From Planctomycetota bacterium (GTDB lineage: Bacteria > Planctomycetota > SZUA-567 > H5-PLA8), in NCBI GenBank assembly GCA_016200135.1, contig JACQFI010000069.1, forward strand, positions 18,603-82,602: 64,000 nucleotides of DNA. Direction: 5' to 3'. Every line of letters begins with the position of its first letter. Positions within the stretch are counted from its first letter, which is position 1. The translations under genes and the position numbers were made by a program. Below are positions 1 to 8,239 of the stretch, piece by piece. Under the pieces are notes generated by a model. It was not told the DNA's origin and did no database searches. It saw only the letters and a list, made by a program, of their open reading frames with translations.

Positions 1-437
1 CCGAGAACGCAATGAACTCGATCGTCATCGCCTCGGTCTGGGCCGGCGTGGGCGGGCAGATGATCCTGCTGCTCGCGGGCATGAAGCGCATCCCGCAGGA
101 CATTCTCGAGGCCGCGCGCATCGACGGCGCGGGCGAGTGGCAGGTCTTCCGCCACGTCACGCTCCCGATGCTGAAAGACGTGACGTACGTAGCGCTCTCG
201 CTCTGGCTCATCGGTTCGATGCAGGTCTTCGGGCTCGTGCAGGCCCTTGCGGGTCCCGGCGTGCCCATCGACATGGAGACCGTCTCCACCTACCAGTACG
301 CGATCTCCTTTAACGCGCGCGACAATATCTACATGATGGGCCGCGGCACCGCGATGGCGGTGGCGCTCGTCGCCTGCATCGTGCTGCTGGTCTCAGGTCT
401 GCGGCTGGTCTTCGGCAAGCGGGAACTGGAATACTGA
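1..437 (+). CDS. Sugar ABC transporter permease, MalF/UgpA type (5'-truncated)
   Basis: This is the C-terminal part of an inner-membrane permease that imports sugars or other carbohydrates with a binding protein and an ATPase. The reading frame is open from the left window edge (Glu-Asn-Ala precede the first ATG at 12), so the true start lies outside. The EAA loop that docks to the ATPase is clear (EAARIDGAGEWQVFRHVTLP, near 108-167), and hydrophobic helices flank it. The product ends EYstop at 437, only 3 nt before the next permease, so the two form one operon. The binding protein is presumably upstream and out of view. No residue visible here fixes the substrate. Confidence 0.9.
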   Translation, partial: ENAMNSIVIASVWAGVGGQMILLLAGMKRIPQDILEAARIDGAGEWQVFRHVTLPMLKDVTYVALSLWLIGSMQVFGLVQALAGPGVPIDMETVSTYQYAISFNARDNIYMMGRGTAMAVALVACIVLLVSGLRLVFGKRELEY

Positions 438-440
438 ACC

Positions 441-1565
441 ATGGCCGCCGCGATCCCCACCCTCCTCTGGCTGTACGCCGCCGTGAGCGTCGTGCTGCTG
501 GTGATCGAGAAGCGCACACGGCTCTATCCGCTCTATATCCTGAAGACGGCCTGGGCGGTCTTCACCGTGCTGGCGTTCGTGTGGGTGCTGCTCATGTCCG
601 GCGCGACGAACCAGGAGTTCGCGCTACGCCCGGCGAGCATCTTCGGCGAACTGGAGCGCTACCCGGAAGCCTTCCGCGCCTGCTTCTACGTGGATGGCTG
701 GTGGCTGCCGCTGCTCGCGTGGGCGCCGCTCTGGGCCGTCGGGGGCTGGATGGAGCAGGGCTCGCAGTGTCGGCAGACGCTCCGAGTCTGCCTGGCGATT
801 CTTACCCTCGCGGCCGCGATCCCGGTGCTCTGGATCGTGCGCCAGTACGACTGGTCGCCGTACACGCACTTCCGCGAGAGCTACACGCATGCGTGGCGCG
901 TCGCGCGCATGGGCGATTACTTCCTCAACAGCATCCTCGTCTCGTGTTGCTCGGTGGGGCTGGTCACGATCCTGGGCTCGATGTCCGCGTACGCGCTGGC
1001 GCGGCTAAACTTCCGCGGGCGCGAAGCCATTATCTCGACCCTGGTCGGCTCGATGGCGATCCCGGGTTTTCTTCTGGTGGTTCCGCTGTACGTGATGATG
1101 AAGAGCTGGTCGCTGGGCAATTTCAGTTTCATGGACTCGCGCGTGGGCCTGAGCGTCCTCTACGCGGCGACCGCGCTGCCCTTCACGATCTTCCTGCTCA
1201 CCGCGTTCTTCCGCAGCCTGCCGTCCGAACTGGCCGAGGCCGCGGCTCTCGACGGCGCGACTCCGCTCCAGATCTTTACGAAAATCTACTTTCCGCTCGC
1301 CGGGCCGGGCCTGGCGACCGCCGCCATCTTCAACTTTCTTGGAGTCTGGAACGAGTACAACTTCGCGCTGGTCTTCGTCACCAATCCCGAGTTCCGCACG
1401 CTGCCGGTGGGCCTGTACAACCTGCAGGTCTCGCAGCAGTACGCGGTGAACTGGCCGTCGATGTTCGCGGGTGTGGTGCTGCTCTGCCTGCCGACCTTCG
1501 TCATCTTCGTCGCGTTGCAAGAGAAGATCGTCGCGGGCCTCACCGTCGGCGGCGTGAAGGGCTGA
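441..1565 (+). CDS. Sugar ABC transporter permease, MalG/UgpE type
   Basis: Second transmembrane subunit of the carbohydrate importer, 374 aa. The EAA loop (EAAALDGATPLQIFTKIYFP) lies near residues 267-286, and a WNEYNFALVF segment typical of MalG-like permeases follows. The N-terminal ~130 residues add extra hydrophobic segments, so the protein is longer than the usual ~280 aa of MalG homologues. It starts 3 nt after the preceding permease, which indicates translational coupling. The stop is 52 nt before the APH-like kinase gene, which may be co-transcribed. Family assignment is firm; the substrate is unknown. Confidence 0.9.
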   Translation: MAAAIPTLLWLYAAVSVVLLVIEKRTRLYPLYILKTAWAVFTVLAFVWVLLMSGATNQEFALRPASIFGELERYPEAFRACFYVDGWWLPLLAWAPLWAVGGWMEQGSQCRQTLRVCLAILTLAAAIPVLWIVRQYDWSPYTHFRESYTHAWRVARMGDYFLNSILVSCCSVGLVTILGSMSAYALARLNFRGREAIISTLVGSMAIPGFLLVVPLYVMMKSWSLGNFSFMDSRVGLSVLYAATALPFTIFLLTAFFRSLPSELAEAAALDGATPLQIFTKIYFPLAGPGLATAAIFNFLGVWNEYNFALVFVTNPEFRTLPVGLYNLQVSQQYAVNWPSMFAGVVLLCLPTFVIFVALQEKIVAGLTVGGVKG

Positions 1566-1617
1566 GCGCCACGCCTTCTCTGTCGTTTTGTAGAGCACCC
1601 ATTATCTTGACCGAATC

Positions 1618-2685
1618 ATGAGCCCCCCGCCCTCCTCCACTCCTTCGCTCGCGGCCGTCGTCCGCGTGCTCAAAGACGGCATCTGGGACCGCTGCGAGCT
1701 GATTCAACTCGCGAGCGGCGAGTTGCGCGTGCGCAAGACCACCAAGGGAACCGGGCCGTGGGGCGTAAACACCCTGCGCGCGGAGACCCACTACCTACAG
1801 GCGCTGCCGCCGGGCGCGGCGGAGCACTTCCCCGCCGTGCTGGCCGCGTGGGGCGAGAAGCCCGAGGAATCCAACGTCGGATACGAGATGCCGTACTTCG
1901 ACGGCTGGCGCGACGGCGGCGAGTGGGTCCGTTCGGGGACGCTCTACCAGAAGGACGCCGACCGGCTGCAGGAAGATCTGGCGCAGACGGTCTTCCGCTC
2001 GCTGCACCGGCCCGAACCCGCGCGGCCGGCGCTGGCGGCGCATGTTGAAGAGATCATCCGCGGGGCGCTCGAGCAGCTTGACCGGCTGCCCGAGTTCTCC
2101 GAGCTCATGCGCGCCGGCGAGATCGTGCTCAACGGCCATGCCTTGCCCGGCCCGGAACGCGCCTTCCAGGCCCTTCTGGCGCAAGGCGACCTCTTCCGCG
2201 CGCTGGCGCAAGCACCGTGCGTGCTGCTCCACGGCGATCTCTTGCTGGAGAACGTCCTCTGGCGCACAAATATTCTGGCCGGCAAGCCGCGCCTGATTCT
2301 GCTCGACCCCGTCTCCGTCGCGGGGGTCGCGCTGGGGCCGCCGATCTTCGATCTGGTGAAGTACGAGTCCTACGCCACGGGCGAGCTGTACGCGATGCGG
2401 ACGGGCCTGGTCGAGGCCGCCCGCGCGAACGACCCGGGGGCAACGCCCGCCTACCGCTACCGCGTGCGCTGGGAAGACTCCGCCATGCGCCCGTTCCGTC
2501 TGGTGGACCTGCACACGCGGTTCCGCGCCGCCTACACCGCGCGGCACGGCGAGTTCGACCGCAACGTCTATCGGCTACTCGACGCCTACTTCGCGCTGGT
2601 GATGGCGCTGAACACCACGGGCCTGCTGCGCTGGGCGCGCGTGCTGAAGGCCACGGAGTGTTTGGGGGAGATTGCGAAGCACTAA
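1618..2685 (+). CDS. Aminoglycoside phosphotransferase-fold kinase (APH family)
   Basis: Cytoplasmic small-molecule kinase of the APH/choline-kinase fold, 355 aa. The catalytic loop is LLHGDLLLENVLW, near residues 202-214, with the expected catalytic Asp and Asn. A metal-binding LLDPVSVAG segment follows, and an IFDLVKY segment after it, as in Brenner-motif kinases. The substrate could be an amino alcohol, a sugar or a cofactor. Its position right behind sugar permeases makes phosphorylation of the imported compound possible, but that is inference. The ATG at 1618 directly follows a short gap, and I see no strong Shine-Dalgarno sequence. It converges on the HEAT-protein gene across a bidirectional terminator. 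Confidence 0.75.
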   Translation: MSPPPSSTPSLAAVVRVLKDGIWDRCELIQLASGELRVRKTTKGTGPWGVNTLRAETHYLQALPPGAAEHFPAVLAAWGEKPEESNVGYEMPYFDGWRDGGEWVRSGTLYQKDADRLQEDLAQTVFRSLHRPEPARPALAAHVEEIIRGALEQLDRLPEFSELMRAGEIVLNGHALPGPERAFQALLAQGDLFRALAQAPCVLLHGDLLLENVLWRTNILAGKPRLILLDPVSVAGVALGPPIFDLVKYESYATGELYAMRTGLVEAARANDPGATPAYRYRVRWEDSAMRPFRLVDLHTRFRAAYTARHGEFDRNVYRLLDAYFALVMALNTTGLLRWARVLKATECLGEIAKH

Positions 2686-2700
2686 GAAGGACGGGTTAGA

Positions 2701-2735
2701 GTTCGTGGTTCGTGGTTCGTGGTTCGTGGTTCGTA
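2701..2735. repeat. 7-bp tandem repeat (GTTCGTG x ~5)
   Basis: Five head-to-tail copies of GTTCGTG, the last one degenerate, directly after the stop of the APH-like gene. This is a simple-sequence tract with no coding role that I can see. Confidence 0.9.
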
Positions 2736-2777
2736 GCCGTACTCCGCGCCTCTCCGGTGAATACATTTTGTTTAACA

Positions 2778-2805
2778 AAAAAGCCCCGGTTACCCGGGGC
2801 TTTTT
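2778..2805. terminator. Bidirectional rho-independent terminator
   Basis: A perfect 12-bp stem AAAAAGCCCCGG / CCGGGGCTTTTT with a 4-nt loop. It has an A-tract on one side and a T-tract on the other, so it can end transcription from both converging genes (APH-like on +, HEAT protein on -). Confidence 0.92.
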
Positions 2806-2828
2806 CGTGCCTGTCAGAGGCGTGCGGC

Positions 2829-5552
2829 TTACTTTTCCTTCTTGTCCTTGTCCACGCGCTTGTCGCGCAGGAACTGGTAGAGCTGGCCGTTGCGGCGGAC
2901 GAACGCGCCGAACATGTCCGCGGCCGTCTCCTGGACGAAGTGGCTGCGGTCGGTCTGCAGCTTTGCGTAAATGTCCTCGAACGCTTCCGGCTTGACCCGG
3001 CCCAGCGCGCGCAGGGCATTCACGCGTAGCAGGCCTTCCTTGGGCGTGCCGGCCGGCGCATTGGTCTCGTCCATGTTGTTCATGTCCTGTACCACGCCGA
3101 GGAGCTTCGCCGCGACATCGTCCTTGTCCGCTCCGCCGCCGACGTTGCCGAGGAAGATCGCCGCGGGATTGCGAACGTCGTCCTTGCGGTTGATCATGGC
3201 GCCTTTGCAGTTCGGGACCGCGTCGTTGAGCGTGAAGAGCGTGGCGCGGGGATCGATCTTCGAGAGCACCGTCGCGCACTTGACGGCGATCTCATGGGCC
3301 TTGCGCTTGGGCGTGGCTTCCGGCGCGCGCATGCCCTCGAGCTTCTCGACCTGCGTCTTCAGATCGTTGTCCTTCATCTCGCGTTCGACCAGCACCATGT
3401 CCGTCCCGAAGCGCGCCTGGGTGAGCGTGCGTTCGGCGCGGTCGTGCAGGATCGCGACCGGGATGTAGCGCGTCCGGACGTCGCCGCGCAGCTCTTCCTG
3501 GAGCTGTTCGGGGGTCAGGTCGCGGCGCAGGCGGTCGGAGATCAGCACGATGTCCTTCGGCGGGAAGGTGCGGGCCTTGATCATCGCGTCGCGCCCGCTG
3601 GCCGCGTCGGTGACGCTGTAGCCGAGCTTCTCCAGCGCGCCGCGGACCTCGTTGCGGGTGTTCTGGTTCTCTTCCGCGACCAGGATCTGCAGCGGCTGGT
3701 TCTCGCTGACGCCGCGGCCCAGCAGCGCCGCGACCTTATCGGATCCGGTCCAGGGCTGCGGAAAGCGGTTGATGTACCCGAGCGAGACCGCGCAGGCGTA
3801 CTGGATGTTCTGGTCGGGACTCTCCATGCCGGCGACGAGCGCCGAACCCGGAGCATAGGCGTTCGTGCCTTCGCCCGCGAACGGCACCGGCTGGTGGCCG
3901 GGCAGGACGTAGAGCGTGTAGCCGTCGCCGGGCTTGGCGGGCGGTTCGGGGATCAGGTCGGTCTTCGCTTCGGCCTTGGCGATGCCGGCTTCCGGCGCGC
4001 CTTCGGCCTGCGCGTAGACGCGGTACGGGCCGCCGGGAACCGGGCCCGCGGTAAAGAGGCCGGCCTGGTCGACCGTGCCGCCCGCGCCTTCTTCGGTGAA
4101 CCACGTCACCTTCATATTCTTCATTGGCTTGCCGTACTGGTCCTTCACGACGGCCTTGAAGATCTGCGTGCCGTGCACGGGCACAACGGCCGAGGCCGGC
4201 AGAATGTCGATCGAGGTCGCCATCGGCGCGTCCTTACCGCTGGTAACCGCAACGGGGGCCGGAGCCGGCGGCAGCGACGGCGGGCGGAGCAGATCGCCCT
4301 TCTCGTCCAGCCAGCGCAGGCGTTCGGCCAGGAAGACGCCCACGCCGGGCAGCTTGCCGTGGCCGGGGTACTTGGCCAAGTCGCGCTGAACCTTAAAGAG
4401 CGCCTCGTTGACGTAGTACTTGCCGCAGGCGCTGACGAGGTTGAGGTTGTCGATTAGCTTCTTGTCCCATTCGGCGATCTGCTGCTTCTCTTCCTCGGAG
4501 AGGAAGTGCTTGACCGGGTTCTCGTTCGAGATGTCCACGAGGTCCTTCACTTCCACGTACTGCGCCGAGTAGATGCTGGCAAGCAGCGGGTAGAAGTCGG
4601 CCTGATCGAGCTGCAGCTTGGCGCCGCGGAGGGCGACCTCTTCGGCCATCTGTTCGTTCCACGCCCAGATGGGATACTGCAGGGTCACCAGTTCGCCGTT
4701 GTCGTTCAGGTGCCAAATGAAGCCGTCGGCCGTCTCGGCCTCTTCGGCCACGCCTGCGCGTTCCAGGTAATACTTGTTCGCGGACTCGTAGTAGTAGGTC
4801 GCAGCGGTCTTGAGGCTCGACGCGGAGAGGCCCGTGAGCTTTTCCAGGGCGCGGGTCGCGAAGCGCTTGGCAGTCTCGGTCTCGGCCGGGTCTTCCAGGC
4901 GCGCCTTGAGGGCCGGGATCGCGCGATCGTCGGCGGGCTCGATGTCCGTGATCGCCAGGATCGCGTTCTCGCGCATCAGCACTTCCTTGCTGTTCAGGAG
5001 CTCGATCAGAGGCAGGATCGCGACCGGGCCCATGCGCGCCAGCACCACACGCGCGTAGGTGCGGAAGTCGTCGTGGTTCGGGTCCTTAAGGTACTGCGAG
5101 ATCGCGGGGACGGCGTAGTGGCCGAGCTCGGCGAACTCGCGGTACAGCAGCGCGCGTTCGTCCTCGCTGGTCGCCGGATCGACGACCCGCGCGGCCATCT
5201 TGTTCATGCGGTCCTTATCGGCGAGCTTCTGCACGTAGTACTGGCGGTAGAGCGTCCAGATGCGCGTGGGTTCGACACCCATGCGCGGATCGGCCATCAT
5301 CTTGGCCATGATCTTCGTGCCGGCCTCGTCAACCAGGCGCGCCGCGAGCTCCTTGCGGGGCTCGAGCAGCATCAGTTGCCGGAGCTTGATCTGGGCTTCG
5401 GAGAACTTGCCCTGCTGATAGAGGTCCAGGCCCTCCCGGAAGAGCTGTTCGCTCTTGGCGACCCGGTCTTCTTCGGCTCGCAGCACGGCGCCGGTAAGAA
5501 AACTCAGGGCCAGAAGGCATCCGCAGACCTTACCCATGGCGGCGATCCTCAT
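2829..5552 (-). CDS. Exported HEAT-repeat / Ig-like protein with a degenerate response-regulator receiver-like domain
   Basis: A 907-aa protein of unknown role. I start it at the ATG at 5552 (MRIAAMGKVCG...), not the longer open frame, because GGGAGG lies about 8 nt upstream and a clear signal peptide follows (residues 1-26, AEE after cleavage). Order of parts: a TPR-like helical segment (~35-70), HEAT repeats (~140-240), a Pro-rich linker (~420-440), a bacterial Ig-like domain (~447-525, with TVDQAGLFTA), a CheY-like segment (~621-740) and a C-terminal helical/HEAT part. The CheY-like part keeps QILVAEEN and DIVLISDRL, with Asp at the phosphoacceptor position (~673). The conserved Thr and Lys positions are replaced (ILHD, LVERE). 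It is single-gene and ends at the shared terminator. A scaffold role in the envelope is a guess. Confidence 0.75.
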   Translation of the reverse strand: MRIAAMGKVCGCLLALSFLTGAVLRAEEDRVAKSEQLFREGLDLYQQGKFSEAQIKLRQLMLLEPRKELAARLVDEAGTKIMAKMMADPRMGVEPTRIWTLYRQYYVQKLADKDRMNKMAARVVDPATSEDERALLYREFAELGHYAVPAISQYLKDPNHDDFRTYARVVLARMGPVAILPLIELLNSKEVLMRENAILAITDIEPADDRAIPALKARLEDPAETETAKRFATRALEKLTGLSASSLKTAATYYYESANKYYLERAGVAEEAETADGFIWHLNDNGELVTLQYPIWAWNEQMAEEVALRGAKLQLDQADFYPLLASIYSAQYVEVKDLVDISNENPVKHFLSEEEKQQIAEWDKKLIDNLNLVSACGKYYVNEALFKVQRDLAKYPGHGKLPGVGVFLAERLRWLDEKGDLLRPPSLPPAPAPVAVTSGKDAPMATSIDILPASAVVPVHGTQIFKAVVKDQYGKPMKNMKVTWFTEEGAGGTVDQAGLFTAGPVPGGPYRVYAQAEGAPEAGIAKAEAKTDLIPEPPAKPGDGYTLYVLPGHQPVPFAGEGTNAYAPGSALVAGMESPDQNIQYACAVSLGYINRFPQPWTGSDKVAALLGRGVSENQPLQILVAEENQNTRNEVRGALEKLGYSVTDAASGRDAMIKARTFPPKDIVLISDRLRRDLTPEQLQEELRGDVRTRYIPVAILHDRAERTLTQARFGTDMVLVEREMKDNDLKTQVEKLEGMRAPEATPKRKAHEIAVKCATVLSKIDPRATLFTLNDAVPNCKGAMINRKDDVRNPAAIFLGNVGGGADKDDVAAKLLGVVQDMNNMDETNAPAGTPKEGLLRVNALRALGRVKPEAFEDIYAKLQTDRSHFVQETAADMFGAFVRRNGQLYQFLRDKRVDKDKKEK

Positions 5553-6222
5553 CTTCAATCCTCCCATCGGAGCGAAAGAGTACTCCCTCGCCCGGCGACA
5601 CGACTTCAGGACGACCGATGGCTCCCGTTCGCGAACCGTCATGCCAGCGCAATCCCGAAAAGGGCGCGCCGCAGCACAGTCCATACGGACCGATGCCACC
5701 TGCAAAAATACCGTTAGTTCAGAAGCGACAGGGGGATGCTATTAAAATATAGGTACGTGTCAAGAACGAAAACAAGGCCACGCCATCCGTTTATAGCAGG
5801 TGCCACGCTATCTTTGCCTCAATCTCACCCGCGTATTGAAGCACGCAGTCTCCGCGTCCTAATCTTTATACTGCCTCGCAAGGAATGTGCTCAACGGCCT
5901 ACCCGCTACCGTGCAACCGCTAACCTCTTTTGGATATTCACATTAAGCCTATCGACCGGGCCTAAAGTAGCAAGGACCGCGCACACGAGCACCTGTTCTT
6001 TGTGACGAGATTTCGTGCAACTGTACGTTAAACCGCCGACGGACTCCTACAAAGTGCCCGTTGCTAAAATCCCATTTGATACTATATACGCAATGCGTTT
6101 CAAATGCACGGCGCTCCTAGGCGCTACTGGAAGCGGCTGCGGCTTTAGCCTGAAATGAGGTCAAAAGTAGTACCGAGACGCATGAAACAGGTGAAACAAC
6201 GCCGATTAAGCGTATTGACCCT
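5553..6222. other. AT-richer gene-free stretch between HEAT gene and XRE gene
   Basis: I find no convincing gene in about 670 bases. An 89-codon frame at 5736-6005 has no recognisable domain, an unusual Ser/Thr/Arg-rich composition and no Shine-Dalgarno sequence. The base composition is clearly lower in GC than the neighbours. The stretch presumably holds the promoter of the HEAT-protein gene (- strand) and that of the small XRE gene (+ strand). Confidence 0.5.
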
Positions 6223-6294
6223 AGGAGGGAATTGTCTTATTAGACGTTGTTGTACCCTGTTGATTCTGCTGTGGATGTGCACCGAGGGGCACCT

Positions 6295-6552
6295 GTGGCC
6301 GCGAACAAAAATCCCGATACACGCACCGACTTGATCACCTACCGCATCCGCCTTGGCCTTACTTTGCGAGAAATGGGAAAACGGACGGGTCTCAGCCCAG
6401 CGACCTTGCATCGCCTGGAACGGGGCGTTATTAGCGCCACGCCGCGCTCGCGGGTACGGCTTCAGGACGGCTTGGACCTCACCTCGGAGCAGGTAGAGTA
6501 CTTGCTCGGCCAGAGCGCTGCGAAGCGCCGGCAGACCAACGGCCGCGGCTGA
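6295..6552 (+). CDS. Small XRE-type helix-turn-helix protein
   Basis: A short DNA-binding protein of about 85 aa. The segment YRIRLGLTLREMGKRTGLSP followed by ATLHRLERG matches the Cro/CI-type HTH, with the Ser-Pro-Ala-Thr recognition-helix start. I prefer the GTG at 6295, with GAGGGG 5 nt upstream. The longer frame starts at TTG 6247, whose nearest purine tract (AGGAGGG at 6223-6229) is 17 nt away. The protein has only the HTH plus a short basic tail, so it is either a minimal regulator or an orphan antitoxin-like repressor; no toxin gene is beside it. It sits at the edge of an AT-rich gap and ends at a terminator shared with the sigma-factor gene. Confidence 0.7.
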   Translation: MAANKNPDTRTDLITYRIRLGLTLREMGKRTGLSPATLHRLERGVISATPRSRVRLQDGLDLTSEQVEYLLGQSAAKRRQTNGRG

Positions 6553-6573
6553 ACGACAGGCCGGGAGCCATAA

Positions 6574-6604
6574 CAAAAAAGCGGCGCCGCAAGGCACCGT
6601 TTTT
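6574..6604. terminator. Rho-independent terminator between XRE and sigma-factor genes
   Basis: Stem CGGCGCC / GGCACCG with one mismatch and a GCAA tetraloop, an A-run upstream and TTTTT downstream. It lies between two convergent genes and can act in both directions. Confidence 0.75.
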
Positions 6605-6629
6605 CGTTCCTAACCGCGCATCCGTTGCG

Positions 6630-7631
6630 TCAGAAGCAACAGGAATCCTGGTACGAACGGAATTTCTTTCGCAGGACGTCCAATACCTGTGCGTGAATCT
6701 GGCAGATGCGCGACTCCGAGAGCTGCAACTCGTCGCCGATCTGCTTCATGCTGCGCCCCAGAAAGTAGTACTGTTCCACCACGGCACGCTCGTTGGGATG
6801 CAGGCCGCGCAAGGCCATGTCGCGGATCTCGTCCCGCTGCAGTTCGCGCGTGGGCTCGATCTCTTCGCGGTCGTCGAGCATCTCCAGGCGCAGCAGGTCG
6901 CGCTCGTCGGCGTTGTCGGAGGCCCCGCCTTCGAGGGAAATCTGGGCTTTAACGTCGAGTTCCTTACGGAGCTCGTCAAGCTTGGGCAGGTCGATGTTCA
7001 GGCGCTTGGCAATCTCGTCCTCGCTGGGCTCCCGGCCGAGTTGCGCGGCGAGTTCGCGGATGAGCCGCTCGTACTGGTGGTTCTTGTTGCGGATCAGGCG
7101 CGGCACCCAGTCGGAGGCCCGGATCGAGTCGAGCATCGCGCCGCGGATGCGCGGCACGCAGTAGGTCTCGAAGCGCACGCCGACCTGCGGGTCGAACTTG
7201 GCGATGGCGTCCTGCAGGCCCAGGTGTCCGGCGCTGATCAGGTCGTTCACGTCGATGCATTCGGGGAGCTTGGCCTTGAGGCGTTCGGCGATGTACTTCA
7301 CCAGCGACTGGTAGTGGACCCAGAGGTCGTTGCGCGCGTCCTCGCTCTCGGACTTGTGATAGCGCAGCCACATCTCGTCTTCGAATCTCCGCTTCTTGAG
7401 CTTGGCCTCGTAGCGCGCGCGGTCCTCTGCGGTCTGGCCCATGGCCTCCCCGTGGATGGGCACGGTCGGCCGGCGGAAGGTAAGCGGAGCGGTCACGGGA
7501 GACGCCACGCGCCGGCGCTCGGGGCTTTTATCCAACAGCTCCGAGCGCGCTGAGAGCCGCTTCTTGGGCTCACGAGAGGAGGCATTTTTCGCTTTGAGGG
7601 AGGTCGCGGCTTTCTTCACGCGCTTAGCCAT
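6630..7631 (-). CDS. RNA polymerase sigma factor, FliA/WhiG type (sigma-28 group)
   Basis: A 333-aa alternative sigma factor. After a ~65-residue basic N-terminal extension comes region 2 (DLWVHYQSLVKYIAERL, DLISAGHLGLQDAIAKFDP, RFETYCVPRIRGAMLDSIRA), which is the FliA/WhiG signature. Region 3 follows (RELAAQLGREPSEDEIAKRL), then region 4 (LHPNERAVVEQYYF...MKQIGDELQLSESRICQIHA) for -35 recognition. No flagellar genes are in the window, so a motility role cannot be assumed; some groups use such factors for other programmes. The start ATG at 7631 has only a weak ribosome site. A likely -35/-10 pair lies just upstream, within an inverted repeat. Family call is firm; the regulon is unknown. Confidence 0.93.
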   Translation of the reverse strand: MAKRVKKAATSLKAKNASSREPKKRLSARSELLDKSPERRRVASPVTAPLTFRRPTVPIHGEAMGQTAEDRARYEAKLKKRRFEDEMWLRYHKSESEDARNDLWVHYQSLVKYIAERLKAKLPECIDVNDLISAGHLGLQDAIAKFDPQVGVRFETYCVPRIRGAMLDSIRASDWVPRLIRNKNHQYERLIRELAAQLGREPSEDEIAKRLNIDLPKLDELRKELDVKAQISLEGGASDNADERDLLRLEMLDDREEIEPTRELQRDEIRDMALRGLHPNERAVVEQYYFLGRSMKQIGDELQLSESRICQIHAQVLDVLRKKFRSYQDSCCF

Positions 7632-7648
7632 GTTCTTGAGTGCACCAT

Positions 7649-7678
7649 GATATAAATCGTAATTGACGTTTTGTCAAT
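7649..7678 (-). promoter_or_regulatory. Sigma-70-like promoter of the sigma-factor gene, overlapping an inverted repeat
   Basis: On the minus strand TTGACA (7672-7677) and TATATC (7649-7654) are 17 nt apart. The -35 box is one arm of a perfect ATTGAC-N5-GTCAAT inverted repeat (7662-7678), so a repressor bound there would block RNA polymerase. The predicted transcript would have a very short leader. Confidence 0.55.
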
Positions 7679-7726
7679 ATGGTGACGTACTTAAATTGCA
7701 CCTTGGCAACCCATAACTCCTTATAA

Positions 7727-7748
7727 ATTAGGCAAATAAATGCCTAAT
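7727..7748. repeat. Perfect 8-bp inverted repeat upstream of the sigma-factor gene
   Basis: ATTAGGCA-N6-TGCCTAAT, AT-rich loop, with no T-tract. It lies about 50 bp upstream of the predicted -35 box, which fits an operator better than a terminator. Confidence 0.6.
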
Positions 7749-7871
7749 CTCACAGGGAGTCGCATTGAGCATTTAGGTGTTTCGTGTAAGAAGATTTTTT
7801 TTGAATTTTTTAAGAATCAATCAACGAAAAATGAAAAGGCTGGAACAGTCGGCTCAAGCTGTGAAAAACAA

Positions 7872-7899
7872 GAGCGGACAAGCTCGCGCTTGCCCGCTC
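7872..7899 (-). terminator. Rho-independent terminator of rpmE
   Basis: Minus-strand hairpin GAGCGGGCAAGC / GCTTGTCCGCTC with one mismatch and a 4-nt loop, followed by TTGTTTTTC. It lies 29 nt after the L31 stop codon. Confidence 0.75.
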
Positions 7900-7927
7900 C
7901 ACCTGAATGCTTGAAGTAGAAAGAATG

Positions 7928-8176
7928 TCAGGCCTTGGGAGCGGCCTTCTCTTTGGCTTCGCCTGCGGGGACCTTGGCCGCCCACTTCTTTTGGAAGCGT
8001 TCGATGCGGCCCGCCGAGTCCACGAACTTCTGCCGACCCGTATAGAACGGATGGCAGTTCGAGCAGACGTCGATGGAGAAGTCCTTGCCCTTGGTCGAGC
8101 GCGACTCGATCTTGGTCTGGCAGCCCATGCAGGTGATCACGACGGGCTTGTAGCTTGGATGAATCCCAGCCTTCAT
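7928..8176 (-). CDS. rpmE: 50S ribosomal protein L31, zinc-binding type
   Basis: Large-subunit ribosomal protein of 82 aa. The protein begins MKAGIHPSYKPVV; the frame is open 11 codons further, but the start at 8176 has AAGGAGG about 9 nt upstream. Two CxxC pairs (CMGC and CSNC) identify the zinc-containing type A form. The core ends near GRIERFQKKW; the last ~17 residues are an Ala/Lys/Glu-rich tail common in long L31 variants. It is a single gene with its own terminator. Neither rho nor prfA is adjacent, unlike in many bacteria. Confidence 0.96.
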   Translation of the reverse strand: MKAGIHPSYKPVVITCMGCQTKIESRSTKGKDFSIDVCSNCHPFYTGRQKFVDSAGRIERFQKKWAAKVPAGEAKEKAAPKA

Positions 8177-8239
8177 GACGTACGTCCTCCTTAAGGAACC
8201 GCCCACCATAGCGCGGATCGGACAGAATTCCAGTACAGG

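Noticed and set aside
5736..6005. 89-codon plus-strand frame in the AT-rich gap
   Set aside because: No ribosome site, no recognisable domain, odd composition.
6145..6597. 150-codon minus-strand frame over the XRE gene
   Set aside because: It is antisense to a convincing HTH gene and the terminator, with no family signature.
7735..7930. Hairpins near 7872 read as an operator or CRISPR-like repeat
   Set aside because: Position after rpmE and the T-rich tail on the minus strand fit a normal terminator.
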